Shown here one piece after another: positions 11,280 through 22,261 of a stretch of DNA of 64,000 nucleotides. The first letter of the stretch is position 1. Each line of letters opens with the position of its first letter. The position numbers and the translations under genes were made by a program. The stretch is from Rutpela maculata (taxonomy: Eukaryota; Arthropoda; Insecta; Coleoptera; Cerambycidae), in NCBI GenBank assembly GCA_936432065.2, contig OW386285.2, positions 366,235,249-366,299,248 on the forward strand. Reading direction: 5' to 3'. The notes beneath the pieces were generated by a model. That model was not told where the DNA came from. It worked only from the letters and a program-made list of their open reading frames with translations, and did not search any database.

Positions 11280-11480
11280 TTGATCGTAATAAGATCCATG
11301 CAAATAAATCGATGTTCCCTGAAATAATTTGAACATTGCAATCTATATTATTTATTTTCTAATATTTCTATGGATTCATAAGAATATAAGATAAAGCATG
11401 ACTGATTATTGTCTGTGGTTTGTATGTGGCGCCGTCTAGAAATAATTTCTGCAACAAACTACGTGGTAAGCAAGTAAATT
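11280..11480. repeat. Dispersed repeat shared, inverted, with 33846-34080
   Basis: AAGATCCATGCAAATAAATCGATG and TTGAACATTGCAATC, followed by TATGGATTCATAAGAATATA and GTTTGTATGTGGCGCCGTCT and ending TACGTGGTAAGCAAG, align to the reverse complement of 33846-34080. It is one copy of a dispersed element whose other copy is inside the TIR unit at 33101-34430. Confidence 0.75.
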
Positions 11481-11962
11481 TTATACATTAATACATATGA
11501 GTAGAAAAACGTTAAAAAAAACGTTCATCATCTACCGTTTTTTTCACTTGTAAATTTCAAATGTCAGTGGATTTTAATAATTCGAAAGCATCAGTTATTT
11601 TAACGTTGTATAAAAACGTTTTTTTTTCTTAAATGATAGGATTTTCCAGAGTTAGAGGGAAATATGCGTTCATTTTCGGTTTATTATAAATATTTAAAAA
11701 ATCATAAATGGTGTAATCTTTAAATTAGTTTCAGATATTTCCCATTGTTCTAAGGCTAAAGAATAAAACCATATACAGTTTTTATCACAAATTTTGTATA
11801 TAGTTAATTGCCATACTCCAATATAATAAAATTAGGAACGATTTTCATTGATAAACTACGATATTCAAGTACAACAGAAATTTACATTAAAAAATATATA
11901 TAGTTGTATTCGTTAGAACAATAGCAATTATTTAAAACAGTTTTAAAGAATAGACTATGTTT

Positions 11963-12180
11963 CAGAGGCATAACTGTGGCAGGGCAAACCGGGGCAGTGC
12001 TCCGTGGCCCCGGGAGACTAAGGGTCCCAGCCGGCGCCTGTTTTTTTCTGCAAATTTCTTATTCAGGTTTCTCCCTCTCCGCTCATCAAAAATATGTTGG
12101 GACGAAAATTTTTTTTTGGATTTCTACCCCCCTCAACAATTTGTTGCCCTGGGGCCCCATGATGTCTAGTTACGCCTCTG
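11963..12180. mobile_element. hAT-like MITE, 218 bp, perfect 8-bp TSD
   Basis: The ends are CAGAGGCATAACT and AGTTACGCCTCTG. The flanks are CTATGTTT at 11955-11962 and 12181-12188, a perfect 8-bp duplication. The interior is unusually GC-rich (CCGGGAGAC, CCAGCCGGCGCC, CTGGGGCCCCATG) and includes the CTCCCTCTCCGCTCATCA block that recurs elsewhere in the window. The two overlapping frames here are not genes. Confidence 0.93.
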
Positions 12181-12914
12181 CTATGTTTGGTATTTTAATT
12201 ATTTGTAATAAACCGAAAATAAACGTATATTTCAGATTGAGGCATTAACAGACGTTTAATTTTCTCTTTTCAAAAACATTTAGCGGATTCTCATATTATG
12301 AACGTGTATTATACGTTAAAATATCAGTAAAAGAAACGTTCTGAATAAAACGTTTTATTTCAATAATCTCTTCCACTACTGGTTGGGAATGTGTGTAGGA
12401 GTAACGTATTTTATAGGTTTTATTTAAATATAAAATTTTACAATCGAATTTTATGCGTTGATATAAATTCGCAGAAAATCGTTTAAAAAACGTAATATTC
12501 TACTGTCTATTTCACCTGTGGATTTATAATTCCCTTGCATTGAGTTGAAAACAGTTATTTTAACGTTGCAAAAAATAAGTTTTTCTTTTCTTTAAATAAA
12601 ATGATTGAATCGCCGTATTAAATATATGTAATAAAAACCGTTTAACTTTTTTGTTTCACAAACATTACCTTTTGCGAGTCGTTAAAACTTCTTACATTAC
12701 AAACGTTTTTTTATACCTTATTAAATATTTGTGAAAAAACGTACTTTCTAAAGTATTTTCTTCTACTAGTGGTTAAAAGTGCGTGTTGTAGTAACGTCTT
12801 ATTTAAATGTTTAAATTTTCAACCAAATGCAACGTTTAAAATTTCAAAATGTTTAATCAACGAATACGATGTTTTAAAAACGTTTACTAAACGTACGTGT
12901 GCCCGTTGGGTTAT

Positions 12915-13080
12915 GATTAGCGACTTCGCCATATTCTCGAATATTCTCTACGAAAAAAATCTTGTTTCCAATTTTTGTTCACCTTACTAGACATAGCTTG
13001 ATGAAATTAGTATGGGGCCACCACCGAACCACAATTTGATTTGAGATCGCTTAAACAAATCTATAAGTAATGATTGAACA
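12915..13080. repeat. Dispersed repeat shared, inverted, with 46240-46435
   Basis: GCGACTTCGCCATATTCTCG, then AATATTCTCTAC, then CCAATTTTTGTTCA, then ATGAAATTAGTATGGG, then CGCTTAAACAAATCTATAAG align to the reverse complement of 46240-46435 over about 180 bp with scattered differences. Confidence 0.75.
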
Positions 13081-13602
13081 ACATAAAAAACATACATACG
13101 GGTCGAAGTTTTTAAATTTTCCGAAATCCGTTAAAAGGGATTAAAAAAAATACTCTCGCAAAAGTGTATTAAAATTATGTTAGACCTTTCTTAGAGTTGT
13201 TAGCTTCACTGAAGTTGCTGTTCTATGTTGCACTACAATCGACAGTAAATTGATTTTTCCATGTCTGAACTCGCGTAGTAATCATACATTGTAGGAAGTA
13301 TTCCCTATAGCTTCAAATTTGACTTGATAGTTAGTGTAAACTATAAATATACATATAGACTAGTCAATTTAGGGAGTACGTAGAAAAAATTAGTAACAAG
13401 TTGATTTCAGCGGAAATGTTTGGCCTGTAACGTTCTTTTGAACCTGCCAAAACTCCATATCGCTCACAGTGGGGGAAAGTTCGAAAAAATGGCCGCCGTC
13501 CTGGATTTTTGTTTCTTTGAGATATCTTGGTAACTAAGGATTTTATAGAAAAAGTCAAGATATCTTTTTCGCGGAGAATTGAAGAATAATAGTTATTTTT
13601 GT

Positions 13603-13703
13603 ATCTAGGGTGCAAAATACTACTTTGGTGATCGAGAACGAAAGTTTTTTGGCGAGGCGCAGCCGAGTCAAAAAATCGTTCGAGAACGATTTTGCACCCT
13701 AGA
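13603..13703. repeat. 101-bp palindrome with GAGGCGCAGCCGAG core
   Basis: The outer arms TCTAGGGTGCAAAAT and ATTTTGCACCCTAGA enclose CGAGAACGAAAG-TTTTTT-GGCGAGG on the left and the complement on the right. The centre is GGCGAGGCGCAGCCGAGT. The same GAGGCGC(T)AGCCGAG core lies at the centre of the 7461-7598 palindrome although the arms are unrelated. Confidence 0.8.
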
Positions 13704-14136
13704 TGCAAACAATATTTTTTCTACAACTTGCATTTGATTAAACTAAAACCATTATAGTTCAGAAAACAAAGACCGAAAAATCCCCCAATTCGGAAATAAA
13801 TAGTGCTCAACGGATTATTATTTTAAGTTGTAGGGTTGACCCTTAGGAGTAACATACCAAAAGTCCCCAGCCGTGGGCCTAATGCGTTAGGCGAGAGGGG
13901 GGTGGAAAGGGTCGGTTTGTAGGTTTTTCGTTAATATCTCGAAAACTAAGCATCCTAGCGAAAAGGTCATAAAATGAAAGAAAATTAAATTGTCTACAAA
14001 AAAGATCCTATTCATTTTTTCACTATGGGCAGTAGTTAATGGTGTACGTGAGTTTGAAAATGCGAATAGCTGGAAAAACTGTGTATTGTGGGAGGTAATG
14101 CTTAACAAGTAGAAAGTTTTATAACATTACAAGTAT

Positions 14137-14918
14137 TTACAAGGCCATATTAAGTAATTGATCGAGTTCATCGACAAGATCATCATCATCGTCGTCGCCG
14201 TTGATGCTGACGATTGGGAGGCCGTTGGTACACGAAGCGCGGCAACTGCTGCACACAAGCGGGCAGGGTATTCCTGCTTTGCTGCATCCGCAACGGCCCC
14301 CGCAACCAGTTGTGCACTCGCAAAATATGTTATTTAGGACGAATTCTGGCGCAACTGGGTCCGTGCTTGTGACGAGGGTAAGGAAGCCATGCGACCCCCT
14401 CATCCATCCCCAAGCAATTGGCTCCTGCTGCTGATCTCCATATAGCCATTGCTGAATCTGCAAACAATAATTCGTCCTTTATAGTTAAAAAAAATGTGAC
14501 ATAATCTTGTCTAAGCACAATACAAAACATAAGTTAATGTAAACAAGCATATATTGATACAAACCTGCAAATGAACTCTAAGGGAGTGTTGGCGAGCAGC
14601 CGCTCTGGTGGGTGGAAGTGCCGCAAAATCCGGCTTTGGCTTTGTCGAGGCTTTAACAAATGCCTGGTGACGTACCCCGTTCAGGTCTGCTCTTTGTGGG
14701 GTCTGGTACAATGCCAAAAAAAGCTGCTCTCCTGCATCAGCTACCATGTCCTGTGTTGCTGAGGGATCACAGAAGACTTTGTAGATGTCTGTGATCTGCT
14801 CCTCGGCCTTCAAAAATACTTTCACCATACCTCCGTTGCTCTTGTTGTGAATAACGGACGTAGTATCACAGGCGCTGAACGAATGGAGCCATTTGCGAAG
14901 ACCATTCTGTTGCTCCAT
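14137..14918 (-). CDS. Putative nuclease-like protein, C-terminal part with CXC motif
   Basis: There are two coding blocks on the minus strand. Block 1 (14918 to 14565) includes KWLHSFSACDTTS and ends RVHLQ. Block 2 (14457 to 14137) begins IQQWLYGD, contains CECTTGCGGRCGCSKAGIPC then PLVCSSCRASC, and ends in an acidic tail. The 107-bp gap (14458-14564) is bounded by GTTTGT and TTTGCAG, and splicing keeps frame, giving RVHLQ-IQQWL. HSFSACDTTS corresponds to the HAxTGCDTTS signature of an uncharacterised invertebrate family whose N-terminal half looks PIN/FEN-nuclease-like. The cysteine block resembles Tesmin/TSO1 CXC motifs. The usual first two-thirds is absent, so this is a truncated copy. 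The Gly of GCD is Ala here. Confidence 0.6.
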
Positions 14919-15560
14919 TCGTTCAGCGGTTGTGATACTACATCTGACATCTACAAAGTCTTCTGTGATTCCTCAGCAACACAGGACATGGTAGCTGATG
15001 CAGGAGAGCAGCTTTTTTTGGCACTGTACGAGGCCCCACAAAGAGCCGACCTGAACGGGGTACGACACCAGGCCTTTGTTAAAGCCTCGACAAAGCCAAA
15101 GCTGATTTTGCGGCACTTCCACCCACCAGAGCGGCTGCTCGCCAACACTCCCTTAGAGTTCATTTGCAGGTTTGTATCAATATATGCTTGTTTACATTAA
15201 CTTATGTTTTGTATTGGGCTTAGACAAGATTGTGTCACATATTTTTAAACTACAGAGGACGAATTATTGTTTGCAGATTCAGCAATGGAGACCAGCAGCA
15301 TGAGCCAATTGCTTGGAGATGGATGAGGAGGTCGCTTCCTTACCCCTGTCACAAGCACGGACCCAGTTGCGCCAGAATCCGTCCTAAATAACATATTTTG
15401 CAGATGCACAACTGGTTGCGGGGACCGTTGCGTATGCCGCAAAGCAGGCATACCTTGCTCGCTTGTGTGCAGCAGTTGCCGCGCTTCGTGTACCAACGGC
15501 CCTCCAATCGTCAGCATCACCGGCGACGACGATGATGATGATGATCATTGTCGATGAATT
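14847..15560 (+). pseudogene. Mirror copy of nuclease-CXC gene, frameshifted
   Basis: This is the inverted copy of 14137-14918 in the right arm. It starts near MEPFAKTILLLHSFSGCDTT, retaining the consensus GCD where the left copy has ACD. After CDTTS it lacks the 66 bp encoding 22 residues that the left copy has. The frame breaks at KASTKPK, where the left copy reads KPDFAALPP. The intron (GTTTGT to TTTGCAG, about 15170-15276) and the CXC block (CGDRCVCRKAGIPC then SLVCSSCRASC, about 15416-15500) are still recognisable. A one-base loss also removes WGWMRGSH continuity. It is therefore non-functional as written. Confidence 0.75.
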
Positions 15561-16149
15561 ACTTAATATGGCCTTGTAAATACTTGTAATATTATAAAAT
15601 TTTCTACTTGTTAAGCATTACCTCCCACAATACACAGTTTTTCCAGATATTCGCATTTTCAGACTCACGTAGACCCTTAACTACTGCCCCTAGCGAAAAA
15701 ATGAATAGGACCTTTTTTGTAGACAATTTAATTTACTTTCATTTTGTATAGAATGACCTTTTCGCTATGATGCTTAGTTTTCGAGATAATAACAAAAAAC
15801 TTACAAACCGACCCTTTCCACCCCCCTCCCACCTAACGCATGAGGCCCACGGCTGGGGACTTTTGGTATGTTACTCCTAAGGGTCAACCATACAACTGAA
15901 AATAATAATCCGTTGAGTACTATTTATTTCCGAATTAATGTCTTCGTTTCCTGGCCTATTAGTTAAAAAAATCAGACTGTTGTTAAAATAAAATAATTTA
16001 AAAAATTCTACTTTCAGTTGATTTATTTGATAAAACTATAAATATTTTTGAACTAGATATTTGTTTAATTCTCTTGTATACATTAAAAATTATAAAAAAT
16101 AGTCAATTTTTGTAGATTTAAAACTAATAAAACAAATATGTATATTACT

Positions 16150-16866
16150 TACTTTAATTACTTCCACATCCAGTGGAATATAGTAACGACAAAAAAATTT
16201 TTTAAAATTTTTATTGTTCAAATGGGCTTAAAATGTCATGAAACGTCGAGATTTTAAGTTTGAGTGAAAAAAAAAATTTCTGTCTGTCGGTCTGTCTGTC
16301 TGTAACTTTTTCTTGTGCGCACCTTTACTCTGAAACCGTTTAAGATATTGACTTGACATTTGGTACACATATGTACTTTAACGAGATCTAGAACTAGATT
16401 ATATTTTACTCTTGTTCCGTCGAAGGGTTCGGGGGTAAATTGGGGTAAATTTGAGGTAAATGGGTAAATCAAGCAGGTAAGAGTCCATAAAATTGGTATT
16501 TAGTATATACAAGAGAAGCTAAGGTCTCAAAAAAATTTTTGGCATTAGCCACCCCCATTAACAACCCCCACCCCTTTATTAAAGAGGATGAAAAAAAAAT
16601 TGTGATTTAGTGTATGTACAAGAACCAGAAACCTCAAAATATTTTTTTACTTCATCCATCCCCACTACCACCCCCCTATCACCAACCCCACCCCACTACC
16701 GATGTGGGGTATCGTTCTATGGGTTTTTGGGGTAGAGGATTTCAAATATTATATTATTAAAGTTCCATAAACAATTATTTCCACATACAAAGTTTTTTCG
16801 TTGTGAGTGATTTGGATAGAGAATCTGGATGTGGAAGTAGTGATTCCTTGGGCAGCGGTTTTTTTC
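16150..16866 (+). repeat. Dispersed repeat family A, copy 1 (about 0.7 kb)
   Basis: It starts at TTACTTCCACATCCAGTGG, continues through GTCATGAAACGTCGAGATTT, a CTGTCTGTCGG run, TTGGTACACATATGTACTTT, TTCCGTCGAAGGGTTCG and a C-rich CCACCCCC tract, and ends CTGGATGTGGAAGTAGTG-ATTCCTTGGGCAGCGG. Further copies lie at 40045-40737 (same strand), 58055-58376 (inverted, truncated) and partly inside 28525-29229 (inverted). The ACTTCCACATCC and GGATGTGGAAGT ends form a short inverted pair. No protein is encoded. Confidence 0.9.
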
Positions 16867-16999
16867 TGAAGTGTATACAATTTCTTTTCTCAATCACTTT
16901 TATTCTTAAAACAAAATCCCATAAATCATCGCATAAAAACCTCCCGGGAATTCATAATGAACCATTAGTAGTAGAAAACGTTTGATTGTATTTTCACAA

Positions 17000-17330
17000 C
17001 TAGTCATCAACTGCAATATTGCAATTATTAATAATCAATAATCATTTATTTGGTACGCAAATTATATAGATATAATTAAAATTCTATATACGTAAAAATT
17101 AAAAACATATAAGATTGTATTGATAAAGATTTGCGTCAATGGAAATGACTCAATTGTCTTCAATTTTGCGAAAAATTTGTGACGTAAAAAATATGAATTA
17201 GATTCCACTAAACAAATACTGGAAATAGTTTAATTGCATCGTTTAACCATTTTTATAAAATTTGTTGACACTATTATAATAACTAGCTGAGGTATCGTTC
17301 TTCGGAAGGGATATTTTTTTTATAAACAAG
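17000..17330. other. AT-rich stretch without recognised features
   Basis: No coding or repeat structure could be supported here. Confidence 0.35.
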
Positions 17331-17483
17331 AACAAGAACAGGTGTTTTTAGCAGCGACGTACTAGAAGCGTTCTGTCCGCGTCCGCCCCAGCATGTAGCG
17401 CCCCTGGTGTAAATGAAAATCGATATTTTATGTTTTACCTGTAACTATTTTATAGTGCCCTGTAATAGAGTGCCCCACAATGA

Positions 17484-17775
17484 CAGTGGCGTAACTAAGG
17501 GAGCACTGTGCTCTCTCCGCCCCCCTCTCTCATGATGTGGCGCCCCTGTTGCGGAGTTCATATCGATCAGTTGTCTAGAAATGTGAGAGAATTTGGAAAG
17601 TGTATTGAAAAATTAGGGAATTTTAATACTTTTTATAAAAAGTTAATGAATGTGAAAATTTCGAAAAAAATTTGCTTCCCATTTTGCGCACCCCGCTCAA
17701 AAAAAAATGTTGTTGTTAATAAATATCAGGGAATAGTACCGGCCTTTGGGGGGGGGGGCGCCGCAAGTGTAATAT
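17484..17775. mobile_element. Truncated GC-rich hAT-like MITE
   Basis: CAGTGGCGTAACTAAGGG at 17484 matches the 5' end of the family represented complete at 11963-12180 (CAGAGGCATAACT). A CCCCCCTCTCTCATGATG block and a GCGCACCCCGCTCAAAAAA block follow, then a long G run and GGCGCCGC. No inverted right end or 8-bp duplication was found, so the copy is truncated or interrupted. Confidence 0.55.
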
Positions 17776-17999
17776 AATCAATAAACTAAGAACTAAACAA
17801 ACAACTAGAACGGACGCGAAATAGCAAATAAGTGAGACCAATTTCATAATTATGCAACCCGCCGTACTGTGCAATCTGTCTCTTTTTATCCCATTGAAAC
17901 AAATGGATAAAACTCGGATCTCAACAAATTTATATATTTATTTTAAGTTTGAGCAAAAAGAAATTTCTGTTTTAAAGGAAAGCTTTAACAAACTACAAA

Positions 18000-19000
18000 G
18001 TATTTTGTAAATTTATATCTCAAAATATCACTTGAGGAACTTGGCCTTGGATGGGTTCCATCAGCCAGCTACACAGCTAGGGAAAAGAGAAGGAAGTAAA
18101 AAGGATAGACACATTTCACGCCCAGGGGTCCATCAGGGCGACTTAACGTTACACATAGACTGGACCGCGGATGGTAGGTTAAACCACAAAGGTTATATAA
18201 ACAAAGGCATATTAGGAATAAATATCACAAGTCAAGATAACTATTTGACAAACGACAACTAATGTTAAACAACTGCACCACATTGAGATAAAAAATTATA
18301 AATTAATCGGAATACATTTACATTTTTGCTTGAAAGAACGTAGTTAAGATTCATTGGTAGTTGAAAGCCCATATGTCTTAGTTCACTTACAAGGATCAAT
18401 GATTCAGAGGTGTGTAAAGAGTCAGCGTACCTAAATGTGTAAATAATTGGTAACTGATAATACTGATATTTATACTATCAGGTGCTTTTGCAAGCAATAT
18501 TTCATATATCTGCCTCCACCACCTACTCGGTGTCCTATTATTCTTTTTAGTTGCCAATTTGTAAATATTCGGTGATAGTAACCCTACTATTTTAGCATTC
18601 TAGTAAACCATTAAAAACTACTGAGACACAATTTCTAAATCGACAAATCAAATTATTAAGTACTCACCACAGCAGTTTTACTATGCTCACCGTTTAGCGG
18701 GTTATTTTAATGCCTCTTTAGACCCGATGGGCACCTAGGTAACTCTTATAGGTGAATAACACTAGCACTAATAAATAAAATGAATACTCACTTCAAGTCC
18801 TTATATGGTATTCCACTTTGTTAGGTTAATTGCCATATTTAAATTGTTTGGATTTTTTTAAATTACCTACGTATATAAAATAGTACCTATGTACACAAAT
18901 ACACACCGCGAAACAAAATATATATTAGAGTTGCAACACTATGCAGGTGCCTAATTGTGTAATATACAACATAGTTTAAATTCACCAACATTTGGAATGT
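18000..19000. other. AT-rich stretch; one unsupported 76-codon frame
   Basis: The frame at 18032-18262 has no motif I recognise and no splice context. Codon use is unremarkable. The rest is AT-rich with no repeat arm that I could pair. Confidence 0.35.
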
Positions 19001-19026
19001 CAAAAATTATCATTTATTTACCTGAG

Positions 19027-19066
19027 CACAGAAGACAGGAACTATTTATAGTTCCTGTCTTCTGTG
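19027..19066. repeat. Perfect 40-bp hairpin (19-bp arms, 2-base loop)
   Basis: CACAGAAGACAGGAACTAT and its exact complement are separated by TT. Outside the arms, the flanks CCTGAG and ACCTGAG are in direct, not inverted, orientation. It may be the relic of a small foldback. Confidence 0.9.
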
Positions 19067-19319
19067 ACCTGAGTTTCTAAATAATCAAGCAACTGTCGGC
19101 TTTAGAGCACATCTCGCTAACTTGATTTATACTTTGCGATGTTGTTTACAAGGCACGCAGTTTCGACATTCCGCTCTCCTACTTGACATTTTCTATGGAT
19201 TTTAACAAACGAGCTGTGTGCGTCTGCATGAACTAGTGCGCGTTGCGATCGGTATTTGAAGTTAAAGTTACTCTACTGACTTGTGATGCGGGAATGCTAG
19301 AATATCCAATCAAATGGTT

Positions 19320-19460
19320 GGAGAGTGATGCGGCATATCGAACCAAAATTATCGATATTTCATATCGATGCGATGGTAACATCGAACAAACTTATCGATA
19401 TATGATGTTTATCAGGTAAAAAACATCGATGTTGTCAATTATCGATATTCGATAAGTTTA
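19320..19460. repeat. ATCGAT-rich palindromic cluster
   Basis: ATCGATATTTCATATCGATG, TTATCGATATATGATG, AACATCGATGTTGTCAATTA and TATCGATATTCGATAAGTTT occur within 140 bp, giving several overlapping short palindromes. It resembles the interior of hAT-type MITEs such as 8464-8701, but no TSD was located. Confidence 0.5.
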
Positions 19461-19599
19461 AAGTGAAATTGTTGACCTTGGCGAACTGGGAATTTTTCTT
19501 TTGTCCAAGTCTCATAATTGATGAGCAGAGGGTAGAAATAAAAAAAAATTTGACCAAGTCTCATTCATCATTGCAATGAGCGGGGGGGGGGAGGAAATA

Positions 19600-20480
19600 T
19601 AATTTTTTTTTTATATATATACAGACATGGTAAAGTTAGTGTCTTGACCGTTTTAAATATGTCTTTACATGATTCTCGTGTACCTATTGCAAACATGATC
19701 TTTATTGCCCTTTTTTGTAGAACAAACACTTTAGCTATATCAGTTTGCGCTCCCCAACAGATCAGACCATATGACATGATCGACTGGATTTGAGCGTAAT
19801 AAAGAGATTTCAAAACAAATTTATTAACAAACTGTTATATGTCTTAATGTGTAGCATAATCGAGATAGTTTGGCATATATATTATTAACATGATTAGTCC
19901 ATTTCTAGGTACCATCTATTTCCAAACCAAAAAATGTATGGGACGACTTTTGCTGGATACTTGTATTATTAACCTTTATTAGCAAGCTGTCATTACTTAA
20001 TTGAGGAGTTAAGGAGGATTTTATGAAAACATTTTTTTCCCGATTTATCTTTAATTTATCTCCATTAAACCACCCAAACATATTAGAATCTGTTCGTTCT
20101 ATTTCTGTTTGCAATGTTTCTGTATCAGATGCAAATCCCAAAACGCTGGTATCATTCGCAAACAAGACCATTTTACCAAAATTTAAGAATGTATTTAGAT
20201 CATTGATATAAACGAGAAATAGTGGCGGGCCTAGAATAGACCCTTATGGTACACCTATTGACGATTTTAAGGTCGATGACTGGTGACCATTAATTTCAAC
20301 TGTGTGATATCTATCTTTTAAGTAACTCCTGAACCAAGATAAAGTTTGATCCCGCACACCACAACACTCCAGTTTAGTTAACAGGATGTCATGGTCTACC
20401 AACTCAAATGCTTTACTGAGGTCCAGAAATACCCCAAGTGCATTATTATCACTATTGACCATTATAGACATAGCGAATAT
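19600..20480 (-). pseudogene. LINE reverse transcriptase relic (CR1/Jockey-like)
   Basis: Reading the minus strand from 20471, the order is GVFLDLSKAFELVDHDILLT, then WFRSYLKDRYHTVEINGHQ, then SSIGVP*GSILGPPLFLVYI, then MVLFANDTSVLGF. Further on are SHTFFGLEIDG and, after a gap, MKSLYYAQIQSIMSYGLICW. These are RT motifs 3 to 7 of non-LTR retrotransposons: the LDLSKAFD, GVPQGS and FADD regions. The Q of GVPQG is a TAA stop and the catalytic FADD is FAND. Several frameshifts follow. The 3' end abuts a G-rich repeat at about 19575, and no tail was found. It is a dead 5'- and 3'-truncated copy. Confidence 0.9.
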
Positions 20481-20640
20481 TTATGAGTTACTTCGTTGAA
20501 AGCCAATTTAGGAATTTGTTTATGTTAAAAGATAAATATTACAAAGAATTTAAACAGAACAGCTGATCGAGAAATCTGTCGCGTATTCGATCCATATACA
20601 CGCGCCCAGAAGTATTTCCAATACTAAAATCACATCGATA

Positions 20641-20900
20641 TCGGTTGAAACATTAGAAAGCTACGTGAGAATAATTAACTTTATTGATGATGTGAAGCTC
20701 TTTGAATGTATATCAGGATGAAACCTTGCTAAAAACCTTCCCGACGAACTACCTACTCTTTTAAATAAATCGAAAACTTAGCCTTTATTTAAATCACCGG
20801 CGCATCCACCAAATTTGGGATGGTGCTGGTAACAATGATTCACTCTTTATGGATGGTGTGCAGTTCCCTGTAGGATTACCGAGATGAAATCTTGCTAAAA
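20641..20900 (+). repeat. Dispersed repeat family B, copy 1
   Basis: TATCGGTTGAAACATTAGA, AGCTACGTGAGAATAATTA, TTGATGATGTGAAGCTC, GGATGAAACCTTGCTAA and CACCGGCGCATCCACCAAAT align in the same order to 57845-58075. Part of the unit is tandemly repeated within this copy: TTGATGATGTGAAGCTC...CTTGCTAAAAACCTTC recurs as ATGGATGGTGTGCAGTTC...CTTGCTAAAAACCTTC. Confidence 0.75.
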
Positions 20901-21036
20901 ACCTTCTTGACAAATCACTATTTCAAATAAAGAAAACCGCATCATAATCAGATCACCCGTTGAATAGATATGAAGCCATAGACATGCATACAAACACTCA
21001 GACAGACATACAAACATACACGTCAAACTTATAATC

Positions 21037-21360
21037 TATGTAATGAAGGCAGAAATAGTGTAAATATTTCGTGCAAAGACGAGATTATCTCCCCCCCCCC
21101 CCCCCTTTTCGAGGGTGCTGAACACGACGCAAGTAATGGGAGAAGATTTTGACCGCCGCAACTCCCTGAAACGGCTAACCACCCCTTTTGTGGATTCCTT
21201 TATTTTTTCATAACATATAAACGGATCTGGGGAGTGATTTATCGACAGATTACACCTGAAATATCATGAAAGGAGGTTATAGAGTAAGTGGAATCTAGGT
21301 AATCTCGTCTTTGCACGAAATATTTACAAAAAAAGTCGTCTTATAATGCTTCATTACATA
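21037..21360. mobile_element. MITE-like inverted-repeat element with poly-C centre
   Basis: TATGTAATGAAGGC, then TAAATATTTCGTGCAAAGAC, then GAGATTAT (21037-21088) is mirrored at 21299-21360. Between the arms lie a run of about 17 C and unique sequence. Arms are about 50-60 bp. Confidence 0.85.
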
Positions 21361-21889
21361 ACACTCCTCTCCTTTCGTGCCGGGGGCTAAAAATTTAAAA
21401 TAAATTTATTGAATAAGAATAGAAAGCTCTGTTTATTTAAAAAATCGAATATTTATGCTACCAGCCGATGTTTCATAATTTTGTCCAGATAAATATCTTA
21501 TCAACAATGAGTGCAAACTTTTCAAAGATTAGATGTAAAAATGGTTTTTCCAGTTAATATTAACAAATTCAACGTAGTGTACGTCATAGTATTATCAGGT
21601 GTCAATATTAATAATTAAAAGAAATTAATATAATATAATCCATGACTGAGAATATTATTTACAAATAGAAGATAAAAATATTATCTTGATCAGTTAAAAA
21701 TAGCAATTCTAAATTTAACCACTTGCAATAACAAGTAAAAGTTGCAGTCGGGCGAGACCGACTGCGAATACCTCTTTCAATATCTTGTTTGCTTTTATTC
21801 TTGACGTCGGCATTTGCAGTAGGCTACTCCCGATTCTAACTATTACCCATGTCACAATAGTCTTATTAAACATATCTTAATAACAATTT

Positions 21890-22100
21890 AAAACAAAATT
21901 AGTATCACCCAATCTACGTAAAGTTCCTTCGAACCTGAAAGGCACATTCCATACTTATACATCTTCGCATTTTTGTGTGCTTAATCAAATACCTTGGTAA
22001 CATTTTGTTCTAAAATTATATTAAAACATAGTTTATATGAAACATGGTAATTTACATACCCCTTGCGATCACCCGGTGTGTCAGAGAGGAGGCATCTATC
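21890..22100 (+). repeat. Dispersed repeat family C, copy 1
   Basis: CAATCTACG-AAAGTTCC, TTTTTGTGTGCTTAATCAAA, TTTTGTTCTAAAATTATA and TTACATACCCCTTGCGATCA align to 53610-53830 and, less closely, to 60600-60790. All three copies share the order of a CTTAxTCAAATA-like block, a GCTCTAAAAT block and a CTTCTGGCGATTACC-like block. Confidence 0.7.
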
Positions 22101-22261
22101 ATGTCTTCACATATACGCAAAAAAACAGTTTTATATTTAGGTCATACTCACGAATATAAAACTAGAAAGGTCCACACCTTGAAAATCCCCAAGCATAAAA
22201 CAGCTTTTTATGATAATTTTTTACTAAATCTATTAACCAATAAAAATTTTGCATTTCATGT

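Larger units (their letters stand above)
10790..12900. repeat. AACGTT-rich field of diverged repeat units
   Basis: AACGTT, AACGTTT and close variants recur dozens of times at about 10799-11060, 11508-11625 and 12300-12900. Longer alignable blocks exist: 11508-11635, 12475-12605 and 12725-12900 share an order of AAACGT-rich start, a short unique part, CAGTTATTTTAACGTTG and an oligo-T run. This suggests ancient tandem copies of one unit. A hAT MITE (11963-12180) interrupts the field. Confidence 0.6.
13760..15955. mobile_element. 2.2-kb palindrome with gene in both arms
   Basis: The left arm (about 13760-14889) and right arm (14912-15955) are inverted copies of each other around a 22-bp spacer. 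Matching landmarks from the outside in are AATTCGGAAATAAATAGT, GTAACATACCAAAAGTCCCC, the GGTGGAAAGGGTCGG tract, the CXC-coding block, a GT-AG intron and CTGAACGAATGGAGC. The right arm lacks 66 bp present in the left, and substitutions and indels have accumulated, so the duplication is not recent. The ends share the ACATACCAAAAGTCCCC segment and its downstream layout with the element at 58671-61338. No transposase is present, so classification is open. Confidence 0.85.
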
